NCBI GenBank assembly: GCA_038235705.1
Contig: JBBSTR010000119.1
Location: forward strand, 1 to 6,497
Reading direction: 5' to 3'
DNA length: 6,497 nt
Source of the DNA: CANKBT01 sp038235705
GTDB lineage: Bacteria; Actinomycetota; Actinomycetes; Mycobacteriales; SCTD01
The notes under the pieces were generated by a model that was given only the letters and a program-made list of their open reading frames with translations, was not told where the DNA came from and did no database searches. This document shows positions 1-5,978 of the stretch, piece by piece. Both the position numbers and the translations under genes were made by a program. The first letter of the stretch is position 1; every line of letters starts with the position of its first letter.

Positions 1-1145
1 ACGGTCGGTAGCGGCGGCGCGCCCGGCCCGACTTGGCCGTGCCCGTCGTTGGGCGGGTCCGGCGGGTCGGGCAGGAACGCCAGCGGCCAGGCGAGGTAGG
101 GGTCGATGACCGCCCCGGACAGGGCCCCGTCAGCCCAGCTCGGCGCGATCGGCGGGCCCCACCCCGCCCGCGGGTCCTGGCCCGGGGTCGCACCGCCCGG
201 AGCCGACGTCACCGGCTCAGCGACAGTTGCTCCATCGGCGCCGGCCTCGGTGCCGGTCGACGCAAGGGCGTCGGTCGAGCTGCCGGTCGGGCCGGCAGCG
301 GTGTTGTTGGTCGCGGTCGCGGGGCGGTGCAGGACGTCGTACAGCCTTTGCCCGACCTCGTCGCTCAGCAGCGCCCGCAGGTCCCAGCCGCCGTCCGTGC
401 GACGACGCAGGGTCAGCGACCGGCTCTCATAGACCTGGCGCTCCCGGTCGGTCAGGCGTTCCGGGGCGAGCGCGTCCAGGAAGGTCCGCAGTGCGTCGGT
501 CAGGGCGGCCGGTGTTAGCGCCCGGGCCAGCAGTACCAGAGCCGGCTCCAGCCTGGCGGCCGGGCTCGCGGTCCGGTCCTGCACACACCCGCCGATCACC
601 GAAGCGGCCAGATCGGTCCGCACCTCGTCGGTCTCGGAGCGCAGCTCCTGCGGACGGCCGGCCCCGCACCACAGGCCGAGCAGGCCGGGCACGCCGTGCA
701 CCAGCACCCCGACCAGCTGATCCTCCGGGACCTCGCCGAGCAGGCGCACCTGATCCAGCGCCGTCGTGACCGCCATCGCGGACCGCACCCCGACCTGACC
801 GACCAGCACCGCCCCGCGCACGTGCGCATAGACCGCCAGCCGCCGCCCCAGCGCCAGCTGACCCGCCTCACCGCCCGGCAACGACCGCAACCACGTCCTG
901 GTGCCACCCGACCCAGGCCCGCCCGGCAGGGCCCACAGCTCCCGCGCGTCCACGTCCGCGACCGCCAACGCCGCCGCTGCCTGCAAACGCTCGACTTCGG
1001 CCAACAAACGCGTCGCCCGCGCCAGCGCCACCTGCGGATCAATCCCCGCCGGCGATTGCGACAACAATGCATCGACCGCGTACGTCAGCACCTCGGTCGG
1101 ATCGTCAGAATCGGTGAGGGGCACGGAAAAATAATACCGCGACAT
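1..1145 (-). CDS. DUF222 (13E12-repeat family) protein, probable HNH endonuclease, 3' end cut off by the window edge
   Basis: An uninterrupted minus-strand frame runs from an ATG at 1145 to the left edge: 381 codons with no stop. An in-frame TAG twelve codons upstream, with no start codon between, fixes the ATG as the earliest start, although no clear Shine-Dalgarno sequence precedes it. Residues about 40-275 read like a DUF222 domain: an Ala/Leu-rich helical N-terminal half (LLAEVERLQAAAALAVADVD near 47-66), then GTRTWLRSLPGGEAGQLALGRR (from 81), and a C-terminal signature SLTLRRRTDGGWDLRALL (243-260). A Pro/Ala/Thr/Gly-rich, low-complexity linker follows (about 275-381). In this family an HNH nuclease domain usually comes next; here it would lie outside the window, so nuclease activity is inferred, not seen. 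The family is multicopy in many actinobacteria, and its biological role is not settled. The gene lies downstream of menF on the same strand but is separated from it by 342 nt of repeats, so it is probably a separate unit. Confidence 0.8.
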   Translation of the reverse strand, partial: MSRYYFSVPLTDSDDPTEVLTYAVDALLSQSPAGIDPQVALARATRLLAEVERLQAAAALAVADVDARELWALPGGPGSGGTRTWLRSLPGGEAGQLALGRRLAVYAHVRGAVLVGQVGVRSAMAVTTALDQVRLLGEVPEDQLVGVLVHGVPGLLGLWCGAGRPQELRSETDEVRTDLAASVIGGCVQDRTASPAARLEPALVLLARALTPAALTDALRTFLDALAPERLTDRERQVYESRSLTLRRRTDGGWDLRALLSDEVGQRLYDVLHRPATATNNTAAGPTGSSTDALASTGTEAGADGATVAEPVTSAPGGATPGQDPRAGWGPPIAPSWADGALSGAVIDPYLAWPLAFLPDPPDPPNDGHGQVGPGAPPLPT

Positions 1146-1287
1146 GCGCGGGAAGTCACGGAGAAAATCACCGTAAGCCTACACAGGAGTCGCTCTGCAC
1201 CCTTGGCAGATCAGACGCGGGCGCTCAGGGATCTGTTGACAGGAATTCGCCACCAGGGCGTCCGAGACCCGTCGTCAGCCGCTGTGA
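1146..1287. other. Intergenic stretch upstream of the DUF222 gene, no gene seen
   Basis: This 142-nt stretch lies between the DUF222 start and the tandem repeats. It must hold the DUF222 promoter if that gene is transcribed independently. I see no convincing -35/-10 pair towards the minus strand; TAGGCT, about 40 nt upstream of the ATG, is only a weak -10 candidate. A plus-strand TTGACA at 1236-1241 has no matching -10 and no gene downstream. No tRNA-like or terminator-like structure was noticed. Confidence 0.4.
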
Positions 1288-1332
1288 CGATCTTCCGCCC
1301 CGCGTGAATCATATCGGCGTGTCGCGAAACGT

Positions 1333-1369
1333 GCGGAAGATCGTCGGCCAGACGGGGGCGATCTTTCGC
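1333..1369. repeat. Inverted repeat in copy 1 (11-bp arms, one mismatch)
   Basis: GCGGAAGATCG (1333-1343) and CGATCTTTCGC (1359-1369) are complementary apart from one position that would be a G-U wobble in plus-strand RNA. The spacer is 15 nt. The T that breaks the match (1366) instead creates a second small hairpin, CTTTCG/CGAAAG around a 7-nt loop (1364-1382), so copy 1 could fold in two competing ways. In the menF transcript (minus strand) this would sit in the 3' untranslated region. Confidence 0.75.
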
Positions 1370-1404
1370 TCGTCACGAAAGGAGATCGGCGTGTCGCGAA
1401 ACAT

Positions 1405-1441
1405 GCGGAAGATCGTCGGCCAGACGGGGGCGATCTTCCGC
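1405..1441. repeat. Perfect 11-bp inverted repeat in copy 2, possible menF 3' hairpin
   Basis: GCGGAAGATCG (1405-1415) and CGATCTTCCGC (1431-1441) are perfect reverse complements separated by a 15-nt GC-rich spacer. It starts about 47 nt downstream of the menF stop codon on the minus strand, so it could act as a transcription terminator or a 3' mRNA stabiliser. No T-rich tract follows on the minus strand, so a classical rho-independent terminator is not demonstrated. The structure is directly visible; its role is inferred. Confidence 0.75.
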
Positions 1442-1487
1442 TCGTCACGAAAGGAGATCGGCGTGTCGCGAAACCAGGGGAAGATCG

Positions 1488-2717
1488 TCAGGCAGGTGCC
1501 GTGAGAGCAGCCGTCATCGGCAGCAGCTTGGCGACCGACTCGGCCAGCTCGTCCCGCGGCTTCGAGCCCGCAACGATGCCGCAGCCGGCAAACAGGCGCA
1601 GCCGCGAGGGGTCGGCAGCGTCAACCTGGCCGCACCGCAGGGCGATCCCCCACTCTCCGTCACCGGACGCACCGGTCCAGCCGACCGGACCGGCGTAGCG
1701 CCCGCGCTCCATCCCCTCCAGCTCGGTGATCACCGCCAGCGCGTCGGCGGTCGGGGTGCCGCACACGGCGGCGGACGGGTGCAGCGCTGCGGCCAGAGCC
1801 AGGGACGACGTGCCCGGCCGTACGACGGCGCGGACGTCGGTCGCCAGGTGCATCACGTTGGGCAGCTCGAGCACGAACGGCGCGGCCGGCACGTCGATCG
1901 AGAGCACGTGCGGCGCGAGCGAGTCGGCGACGGATCCGACCGCGTAGCCGTGCTCCTCGACGTCCTTGATCGACCGAGGCAGCATCCCGCCGCGTCGGAG
2001 GTCCTCGTTGGAGTCGCCGCTGCGGCGCAGGGTGCCGGCCAGGACGCGGGAGGTGGCGACGCCGTCGCGCAGACGTACGAGCATCTCCGGCGTCGCCCCC
2101 ACCAGGCCCTCGACCGCGAACGTCCAGCAGGACGGGTAGTCGCGGAACAGCGCCCGCAGCGGCCAGCGGACATCGACGGGCTCGAGCGCCTTCGCCACCA
2201 CCGCGCGGGCCAGGACGACCTTGCTGACCTCGCCGGCCTCGATGCGAGCGACCCCCTCCGCCACGATCTCGGCCCAGGCAGCGCCGTCAGGCGCGTCGTC
2301 GGTGAGCGTGAGCCCGACGGGTGCGGGCGGGCTGTCCCGCGCGAAGGCGTCGTCGGCCCCCTGCACCGTGGTCACCCACCAGACCCCGTCCCGCTGACCG
2401 ACGACGACGGAGGGGACGACCAGCACGGAGCTCGCGCGCGAGCCGTCGAAGGCGAACGAGCCGAAGCAGACCAGTCCCGACCCGGGCAGGCGTACGTCGT
2501 CCTCCACCTCGGCCGTGGCCACGAGCGCGGTCCACCAGGCCTCCGCGTCGGCGAACCGGGAGGCCCCGGACACCTGGACCGACACCGCCCGTCCCCAGCC
2601 GACGAGACCTTCGTTGCCGCGCACCCACGCGAGCGGCGAACCGGCCGGGAGCAGCTCGAGCAGGGGCCCGGGGTCGGCGACAGGCAGCGTCTGCACGATG
2701 AGACTGGGGACTGCCAC
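1488..2717 (-). CDS. menF: Isochorismate synthase (MenF/EntC family)
   Basis: This 409-residue chorismate-binding enzyme should isomerise chorismate to isochorismate in the cytosol, the entry step to menaquinone and to catechol/salicylate siderophores. Family landmarks are in order: SKVVLAR (Lys166, matching the general base), GATPEML (Glu211, matching the general acid), LAGTLRR (226-232), KDVEEH (Glu255, Mg2+ ligand position), LPNVMHLATDV (285-295), LHPSAAVCGTPT (312-323), ERGRYAGPVGW (337-347), DGEWGIALRC (Glu355) and FAGCGIVAGSKPRDE (376-390). Length is normal for the family, and the catalytic set looks complete. The N-terminal third is poorly conserved, as usual. The start is taken as GTG at 2717, where homology-like sequence begins (VAVPSLIVQ); there is no good Shine-Dalgarno sequence, so translation may depend on the GGDEF gene ending 37 nt upstream. 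The frame stays open upstream to 3089, but that part is a shadow of the GGDEF gene. No other men or siderophore genes are in view, so menF versus entC cannot be decided. Confidence 0.92.
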   Translation of the reverse strand: MAVPSLIVQTLPVADPGPLLELLPAGSPLAWVRGNEGLVGWGRAVSVQVSGASRFADAEAWWTALVATAEVEDDVRLPGSGLVCFGSFAFDGSRASSVLVVPSVVVGQRDGVWWVTTVQGADDAFARDSPPAPVGLTLTDDAPDGAAWAEIVAEGVARIEAGEVSKVVLARAVVAKALEPVDVRWPLRALFRDYPSCWTFAVEGLVGATPEMLVRLRDGVATSRVLAGTLRRSGDSNEDLRRGGMLPRSIKDVEEHGYAVGSVADSLAPHVLSIDVPAAPFVLELPNVMHLATDVRAVVRPGTSSLALAAALHPSAAVCGTPTADALAVITELEGMERGRYAGPVGWTGASGDGEWGIALRCGQVDAADPSRLRLFAGCGIVAGSKPRDELAESVAKLLPMTAALTAPA

Positions 2718-2754
2718 CCCCGGATCGTACGGACCGCCGGGCCTGCCGCGGCGC

Positions 2755-3852
2755 TCAGGGAGCAGCCAGCACCGGTTCGGTGCCCCGAAGCACCTTCGCC
2801 GCGTAGAGCGCGGTGTCCGCCGAGCGCATGAGGTCGCGCGGGTCCACCGGATCCTGACCCGTGGCGACGGCGACGCCACAGGACAGCGAGGTGCCGTGAT
2901 CGTCGTGGCGCGAACGGTCGCACCAGGTCCGGGCGACGGCCATCGCCTCGTCGGCCGCGAGCCTCGGCAGCACGAGAACGAACTCGTCGCCCCCCAGCCG
3001 GGCCGCCAGTGCGTCCGGGACCTCTGCCACCAGCGCTGCCGCCGCACCGGCCGCGTCCAGCAGTGCGTCGTCACCGGCCGCGTGCCCACGCGTGTCGTTG
3101 CACCGCTTGAGCCCGTTGAGGTCGCCGACCACCAGTGCCAGCGGACGCCCTTCCGCCTGTGTGGCCAGCAGCTGGACCGCGAAGTGCTCGTCGAACGCCC
3201 GACGGTTCGCGAGCCCCGTCATCGGGTCCGTCGCAGCCTGTGCCTGGATCGCCTGCCAGGCGCTGGCCTGGACGAGCCCCGCGGAGACCAGGGCGGCGAT
3301 GACGTTCGCGAGGTCGTAGTCGCCGTCGTCGAAGGGGTCTGTGGCGTGCCCTCGCGCGGCCCACAGCTCGCCCCACACCCGGCCGCCGACCGAGATCGGG
3401 GTCTTGAGCGACGACGCCTTGTCGAGCGAGCGCAACAGGGCGACCTCGGCGGGTTCGGAGCCGGGGTCGTCGACGTGGGTGGCCCAGCGCCGCATCGTCT
3501 GGCCCAGCAGGAACGCCAGCGTCTCAGGAAAGTCCTCGATCTCGTAGCGCTCGTCGACCGGCCACCGCACCTCGCCCGGGCCGAGGTCGCCCACGTTGAT
3601 GATCGTCGTGATGACGCGTCCGTTCGGCTCCAGCTTGCTGACCGAGAGCGAGTCGGCGGACAACAGCTCCAAGGCGGTCTCGGCGACCGCCTCGATCAGG
3701 CTCCCCTCCCCGGTGCTCGCGGTGACCAGGCTGGCCAGCCGCACCAGGGCCCGGAGCGTCGCGGGGTCGGCGCGGGGGCGCCTCGCTCCGCGGTCCGACG
3801 GCTGGCTCACCTTCAGACCATCGGCAGGCCCGAGCCGCTCTTGACGCTGCAT
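2755..3852 (-). CDS. GAF-GGDEF protein, probable diguanylate cyclase
   Basis: This 365-residue soluble protein has no transmembrane segment or signal peptide. A GAF-type sensor domain covers about residues 31-198 (late motif SLKTPISVGGRVWGELWAARG), followed by a GGDEF domain at about 205-355. The GGDEF domain has DPMTGLANRR at 209-218, a metal-site Asp in GDLNGLK (Asp244), ND at 252-253, an intact GGDEF at 287-291, SCGVA at 324-328 and the C-terminal LMRSADTALYAAK. It should condense two GTP into c-di-GMP under control of a ligand or redox signal at the GAF domain. The allosteric inhibitory I-site RxxD is absent: the equivalent positions are Val278 and Ala281, so product feedback is probably lost. 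The start chosen is ATG at 3852, because AGGA lies 7 nt upstream; a GTG at 3873 would add seven residues. It is co-oriented with menF 37 nt downstream, suggesting an operon, and divergent from the FadE5-like gene. No EAL or HD-GYP partner is visible. Confidence 0.9.
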   Translation of the reverse strand: MQRQERLGPADGLKVSQPSDRGARRPRADPATLRALVRLASLVTASTGEGSLIEAVAETALELLSADSLSVSKLEPNGRVITTIINVGDLGPGEVRWPVDERYEIEDFPETLAFLLGQTMRRWATHVDDPGSEPAEVALLRSLDKASSLKTPISVGGRVWGELWAARGHATDPFDDGDYDLANVIAALVSAGLVQASAWQAIQAQAATDPMTGLANRRAFDEHFAVQLLATQAEGRPLALVVGDLNGLKRCNDTRGHAAGDDALLDAAGAAAALVAEVPDALAARLGGDEFVLVLPRLAADEAMAVARTWCDRSRHDDHGTSLSCGVAVATGQDPVDPRDLMRSADTALYAAKVLRGTEPVLAAP

Positions 3853-3859
3853 GGGACGG

Positions 3860-3863
3860 TCCT
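3860..3863 (-). promoter_or_regulatory. Shine-Dalgarno sequence deciding the GGDEF gene start
   Basis: AGGA on the minus strand sits 7 nt before the ATG at 3852. The alternative GTG at 3873 has no comparable purine-rich site at a suitable distance, which is why the shorter start was preferred. Confidence 0.5.
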
Positions 3864-3988
3864 GCCCCGGCACACCCGAGCGGGAACGGTTCCGTCACGA
3901 CGGACATCAGGCCGGCACCCGAGGCTTGACAGCCGTCGCCCAGTCAGCCCAACCGGATGCCGAGGACCTTCGTACGGTCGGCGGCTTG

Positions 3989-4040
3989 CACGTGTTACCC
4001 GTCGGTAGCATGCTGGACGTTACCGACGGGTAGGCACGTG
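3989..4040. promoter_or_regulatory. Large dyad operator/promoter region upstream of the FadE5-like gene
   Basis: TACCCGTCGGTA (3996-4007) and TACCGACGGGTA (4021-4032) are perfect 12-bp reverse complements separated by 13 nt. Both are preceded by T, so the region also reads as two direct copies of TTACC-N4-GGTAG with a 25-bp centre-to-centre distance, each a partial dyad. CACGTG flanks the whole element on both sides (3989-3994 and 4035-4040), extending the symmetry with a 1x2-nt interruption. The spacer begins with the palindrome GCATGC. TAGCAT at 4006-4011 is a possible -10 box overlapping the left arm, with only a poor TTGCAC -35 match at short spacing. The paired TACC/GGTA sites resemble binding sites of dimeric regulators such as the TetR family, which often control fatty-acid genes in actinobacteria. 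The regulator itself is not identified. The site lies between divergent genes and could affect both. Confidence 0.75.
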
Positions 4041-4054
4041 CCACCCAACGAGAC

Positions 4055-4059
4055 GGGAG
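4055..4059 (+). promoter_or_regulatory. Shine-Dalgarno sequence of the FadE5-like gene
   Basis: GGGAG lies 7 nt upstream of the GTG at 4067 and supports that start codon. The nearby GTG at 4038 is in another frame. Confidence 0.65.
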
Positions 4060-4066
4060 CCACCTG

Positions 4067-5917
4067 GTGGGCCACTACAAGAGCAACCTCCGCGACATCG
4101 AGTTCAACCTGTTCGAGGTCTTCGGCGCCGACCAGAGCCTGGGGCAGGGCCCGTTCGCCGGGCTCGACGTCGACAGCGCGAAGGACGTGCTCAAGGAGAT
4201 TGAGCGTCTGTCGACCCACGACCTCGCCAGCAGCTTCGCCAGCGGCGACCGCAACCCGCCGGTCTTCGACAAGGCGACCGGTGACGTCACACTGCCGGCC
4301 GACTTCCTGAAGACTTACCAGACGTTCGCCGAGGGCGGCTGGGACAAGCTGATGATCCGCGAGGAGCTGGGCGGCATCGGCGCCCCGCCGAGCCTGATCT
4401 GGGCCGCCTCGGAGATGGTGCTCGGCAGCAACCCCGGCATCTACCTCTACAGCAGCGGCGCGGCCTTCGCGCAGATTCTTCACAACAACGGCACGGCGGC
4501 GCAGAAGCGGTTCGCGCAGCAGGCGATCGACAAGGGCTGGGGCGCCACGATGGTGCTCACCGAGCCCGACGCCGGATCCGACGTCGGCGCAGGCCGGGCG
4601 ACCGCGCACATCCAGGCCGACGGCACCTGGCACCTCGAGGGCGTCAAGCGCTTCATCACCAGCGCCGAGTGGGACGGTCCGGAGAACATCTTCCATCTCG
4701 TGCTCGCCCGCCCGGTCGGGATCGAAGGCGTCGGCGGCCCGGGCACGAAGGGTCTGTCGCTGTTCCTCGTACCGAAGTTCCTGGTCGACGAGGAGGGCAA
4801 CCTCGGCGAGCGCAACGGCGTCTACGTCACGAACCTCGAGAAGAAGATGGGGCTCAAGGTCTCGACCACCTGCGAGCTCACGTTCGGTGAGAAGCACCCA
4901 GCGATCGGCACCCTGGTCGGCGACGTCCACGACGGCATCGCGCAGATGTTCGACGTCATCGAGTACGCCCGGATGATGGTCGGCGCGAAAGCGATCAGCA
5001 CCTTGTCGGCCGGTTACCTCAACGCTCTGGAATACGCGAAGATCCGCGTGCAGGGCGCCGACCTCACCGAGATGACCAACAAGGCAGCGCCCCGCGTCAC
5101 GATCAGCCACCACCCCGACGTGCGCCTGATGCTGATGCGTCAGAAGGCGTGGGCCGAGGGCATGCGTGCGCTGGTCATGTTCACCGCGACCACCCAGGAC
5201 CAGATCGAGCTGTCCCGCGCGAGCGGCGAGGTCGACGATCTTCTCGTACGGACCAACGACCTGCTCCTGCCGCTCGTCAAGGGCTACGGGAGCGAGAAGG
5301 CGTACGAGCTGCTCGCCTCGAGCCTGCAGATCTTCGGCGGGTCCGGCTACACGCAGGACTACCCGATCGAGCAGTACATCCGGGACGCCAAGATCGACAC
5401 CCTTTACGAGGGCACGACGACGATCCAGGGCATCGACCTGTTCTTTCGGAAGATCGTGCGCGATCAGGGCCAGGCGCTCGGCACGCTGACCGGGCAGATG
5501 CTCGAGCTGGCCAAAGGTGACGCCGGCAACGGCGTGCTCGCCGGGGAGCGCGGCCTGCTCGCCCAGGCCGTCGAGGACGTGCAGGGCCTCGTCGGTTACA
5601 ACGTCACCGAGCTGATGGCCTCCGCCCAGGAGGGTTCGCGTGACGCCAGCCCGAACATCTACAAGGTCGGCCTCAACACCACCCGCCTGCTGATGGCGCT
5701 CGGTGATCTGGTCGTCGGGTGGCTGCTGCTGCGCCAGGCCGTCGTCGCGCTCGAGAAGCTGCCGACCGCGTCGGTCCGCGACAAGGCCTTCTACGAGGGC
5801 AAGGTCGCGGCAGCCAAGTGGTTCGCGGGCAACGTCTTCCCCGCGCTCACCGCCCAGCTCGCCGTCGCGCAGGCCACCGACCTGTCGCTGATGGAGCTCG
5901 ACGAGGCGGCGTTCTAG
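4067..5917 (+). CDS. fadE5: FadE5-like acyl-CoA dehydrogenase
   Basis: This 616-residue flavoenzyme should oxidise acyl-CoA to trans-2-enoyl-CoA, the first step of beta-oxidation, passing electrons from FAD to an electron-transfer flavoprotein. From memory of Mycobacterium tuberculosis FadE5 (about 611 aa), similarity runs end to end: GHYKSNLRDIEFNLFEV at the N-terminus, GDRNPPVFD (60-68), the FAD/substrate motif TEPDAGSD (165-172), GVKRFITS (192-199), KMGLKVSTTCEL (260-271), YPIEQYIRDAKIDTLYEGTT (432-451) and the closing LMELDEAAF. Glu448 in YEGTT matches the catalytic base. The extra N- and C-terminal segments beyond a 380-residue core are typical of this long subfamily. The start is GTG, supported by GGGAG 7 nt upstream and by the conserved N-terminus. 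No signal peptide or membrane segment is seen. It is transcribed alone between a large dyad operator and a strong hairpin, so it is probably monocistronic and controlled by an acyl-CoA-responsive repressor (inference). Confidence 0.95.
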   Translation: MGHYKSNLRDIEFNLFEVFGADQSLGQGPFAGLDVDSAKDVLKEIERLSTHDLASSFASGDRNPPVFDKATGDVTLPADFLKTYQTFAEGGWDKLMIREELGGIGAPPSLIWAASEMVLGSNPGIYLYSSGAAFAQILHNNGTAAQKRFAQQAIDKGWGATMVLTEPDAGSDVGAGRATAHIQADGTWHLEGVKRFITSAEWDGPENIFHLVLARPVGIEGVGGPGTKGLSLFLVPKFLVDEEGNLGERNGVYVTNLEKKMGLKVSTTCELTFGEKHPAIGTLVGDVHDGIAQMFDVIEYARMMVGAKAISTLSAGYLNALEYAKIRVQGADLTEMTNKAAPRVTISHHPDVRLMLMRQKAWAEGMRALVMFTATTQDQIELSRASGEVDDLLVRTNDLLLPLVKGYGSEKAYELLASSLQIFGGSGYTQDYPIEQYIRDAKIDTLYEGTTTIQGIDLFFRKIVRDQGQALGTLTGQMLELAKGDAGNGVLAGERGLLAQAVEDVQGLVGYNVTELMASAQEGSRDASPNIYKVGLNTTRLLMALGDLVVGWLLLRQAVVALEKLPTASVRDKAFYEGKVAAAKWFAGNVFPALTAQLAVAQATDLSLMELDEAAF

Positions 5918-5931
5918 CCCTGACGCACGAC

Positions 5932-5962
5932 CGAAGGGCCCGTCACGGCGACGGGCCCTTCG
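5932..5962. terminator. Bidirectional terminator hairpin between convergent genes
   Basis: CGAAGGGCCCGTC (5932-5944) and GACGGGCCCTTCG (5950-5962) form a perfect 13-bp, GC-rich stem with a 5-nt loop. It begins 14 nt after the stop of the FadE5-like gene and lies 16 nt past the stop of the DHH gene on the other strand, so it can serve both. It lacks a U-tract on either side, as is common for actinobacterial terminators. Confidence 0.88.
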
Positions 5963-5978
5963 TCATGCTCAACGGCTC

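Larger units (their letters stand above)
1288..1492. repeat. 72-bp tandem repeat array, two full copies plus degenerate partial copies on both sides
   Basis: Full copy 1 spans 1313-1384 and full copy 2 spans 1385-1456. They match at 70 of 72 positions, differing at 1331/1403 (g/a) and 1366/1438 (t/c). A third, decayed partial copy starts exactly one period later at 1457 (ATCGGCGTGTCGCGAAAC is identical) and loses similarity near 1492. To the left, CGATCTTCCGC at 1288-1298 matches the repeat's right arm one base off the expected phase, which suggests a truncated copy 0. The period is a multiple of three, so plus-strand frames stay open (24 residues per unit), but no ribosome binding site supports translation. 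Each full unit contains an inverted repeat (annotated separately). The array fills most of the gap between menF and the DUF222 gene and overlaps the last codon and stop codon of menF. No insertion-sequence gene is present. Confidence 0.93.

Noticed and set aside
596..1072. Minus-strand frame of 158 codons rich in Arg, Cys and Trp
   Set aside because: It is a shadow of the DUF222 frame, which is open over the whole region and has family motifs.
1288..1492. Possible CRISPR array
   Set aside because: The units are contiguous with no unique spacers, the unit is 72 bp long, and no cas genes are nearby.
1304..1504. Plus-strand 66-codon frame encoding a 24-residue repeat (IGVSRNVRKIVGQTGAIFRS...)
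   Set aside because: The period of 72 is a multiple of three and all three plus-strand frames of the unit are open, so an open frame is expected. The GTG start has no ribosome-binding site, and the end overlaps menF antisense. Treated as DNA repeat, not a gene.
2718..3089. N-terminal extension of the menF frame to 3089
   Set aside because: It overlaps the GGDEF coding sequence in another frame, and its translation is Arg/Trp/Ser-rich without family similarity. The recognisable protein begins at 2717.
3926..3931. TTGACA as a -35 box for the FadE5-like gene
   Set aside because: No acceptable -10 hexamer lies 16-19 nt downstream, so the hexamer alone is not evidence of a promoter.
2515..4008. 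Long plus-strand open frame (497 codons) across menF, GGDEF and the divergent region
   Set aside because: It is antisense to two well-recognised genes. Its composition (Arg, Pro, Gly, His, Asp-rich) is typical of shadow frames in high-GC DNA.
3995..5113. Long minus-strand open frame (372 codons) opposite fadE5
   Set aside because: It is a mirror frame of the clearly recognised FadE5-like gene, with no recognisable domain. Its end lies within the operator region.
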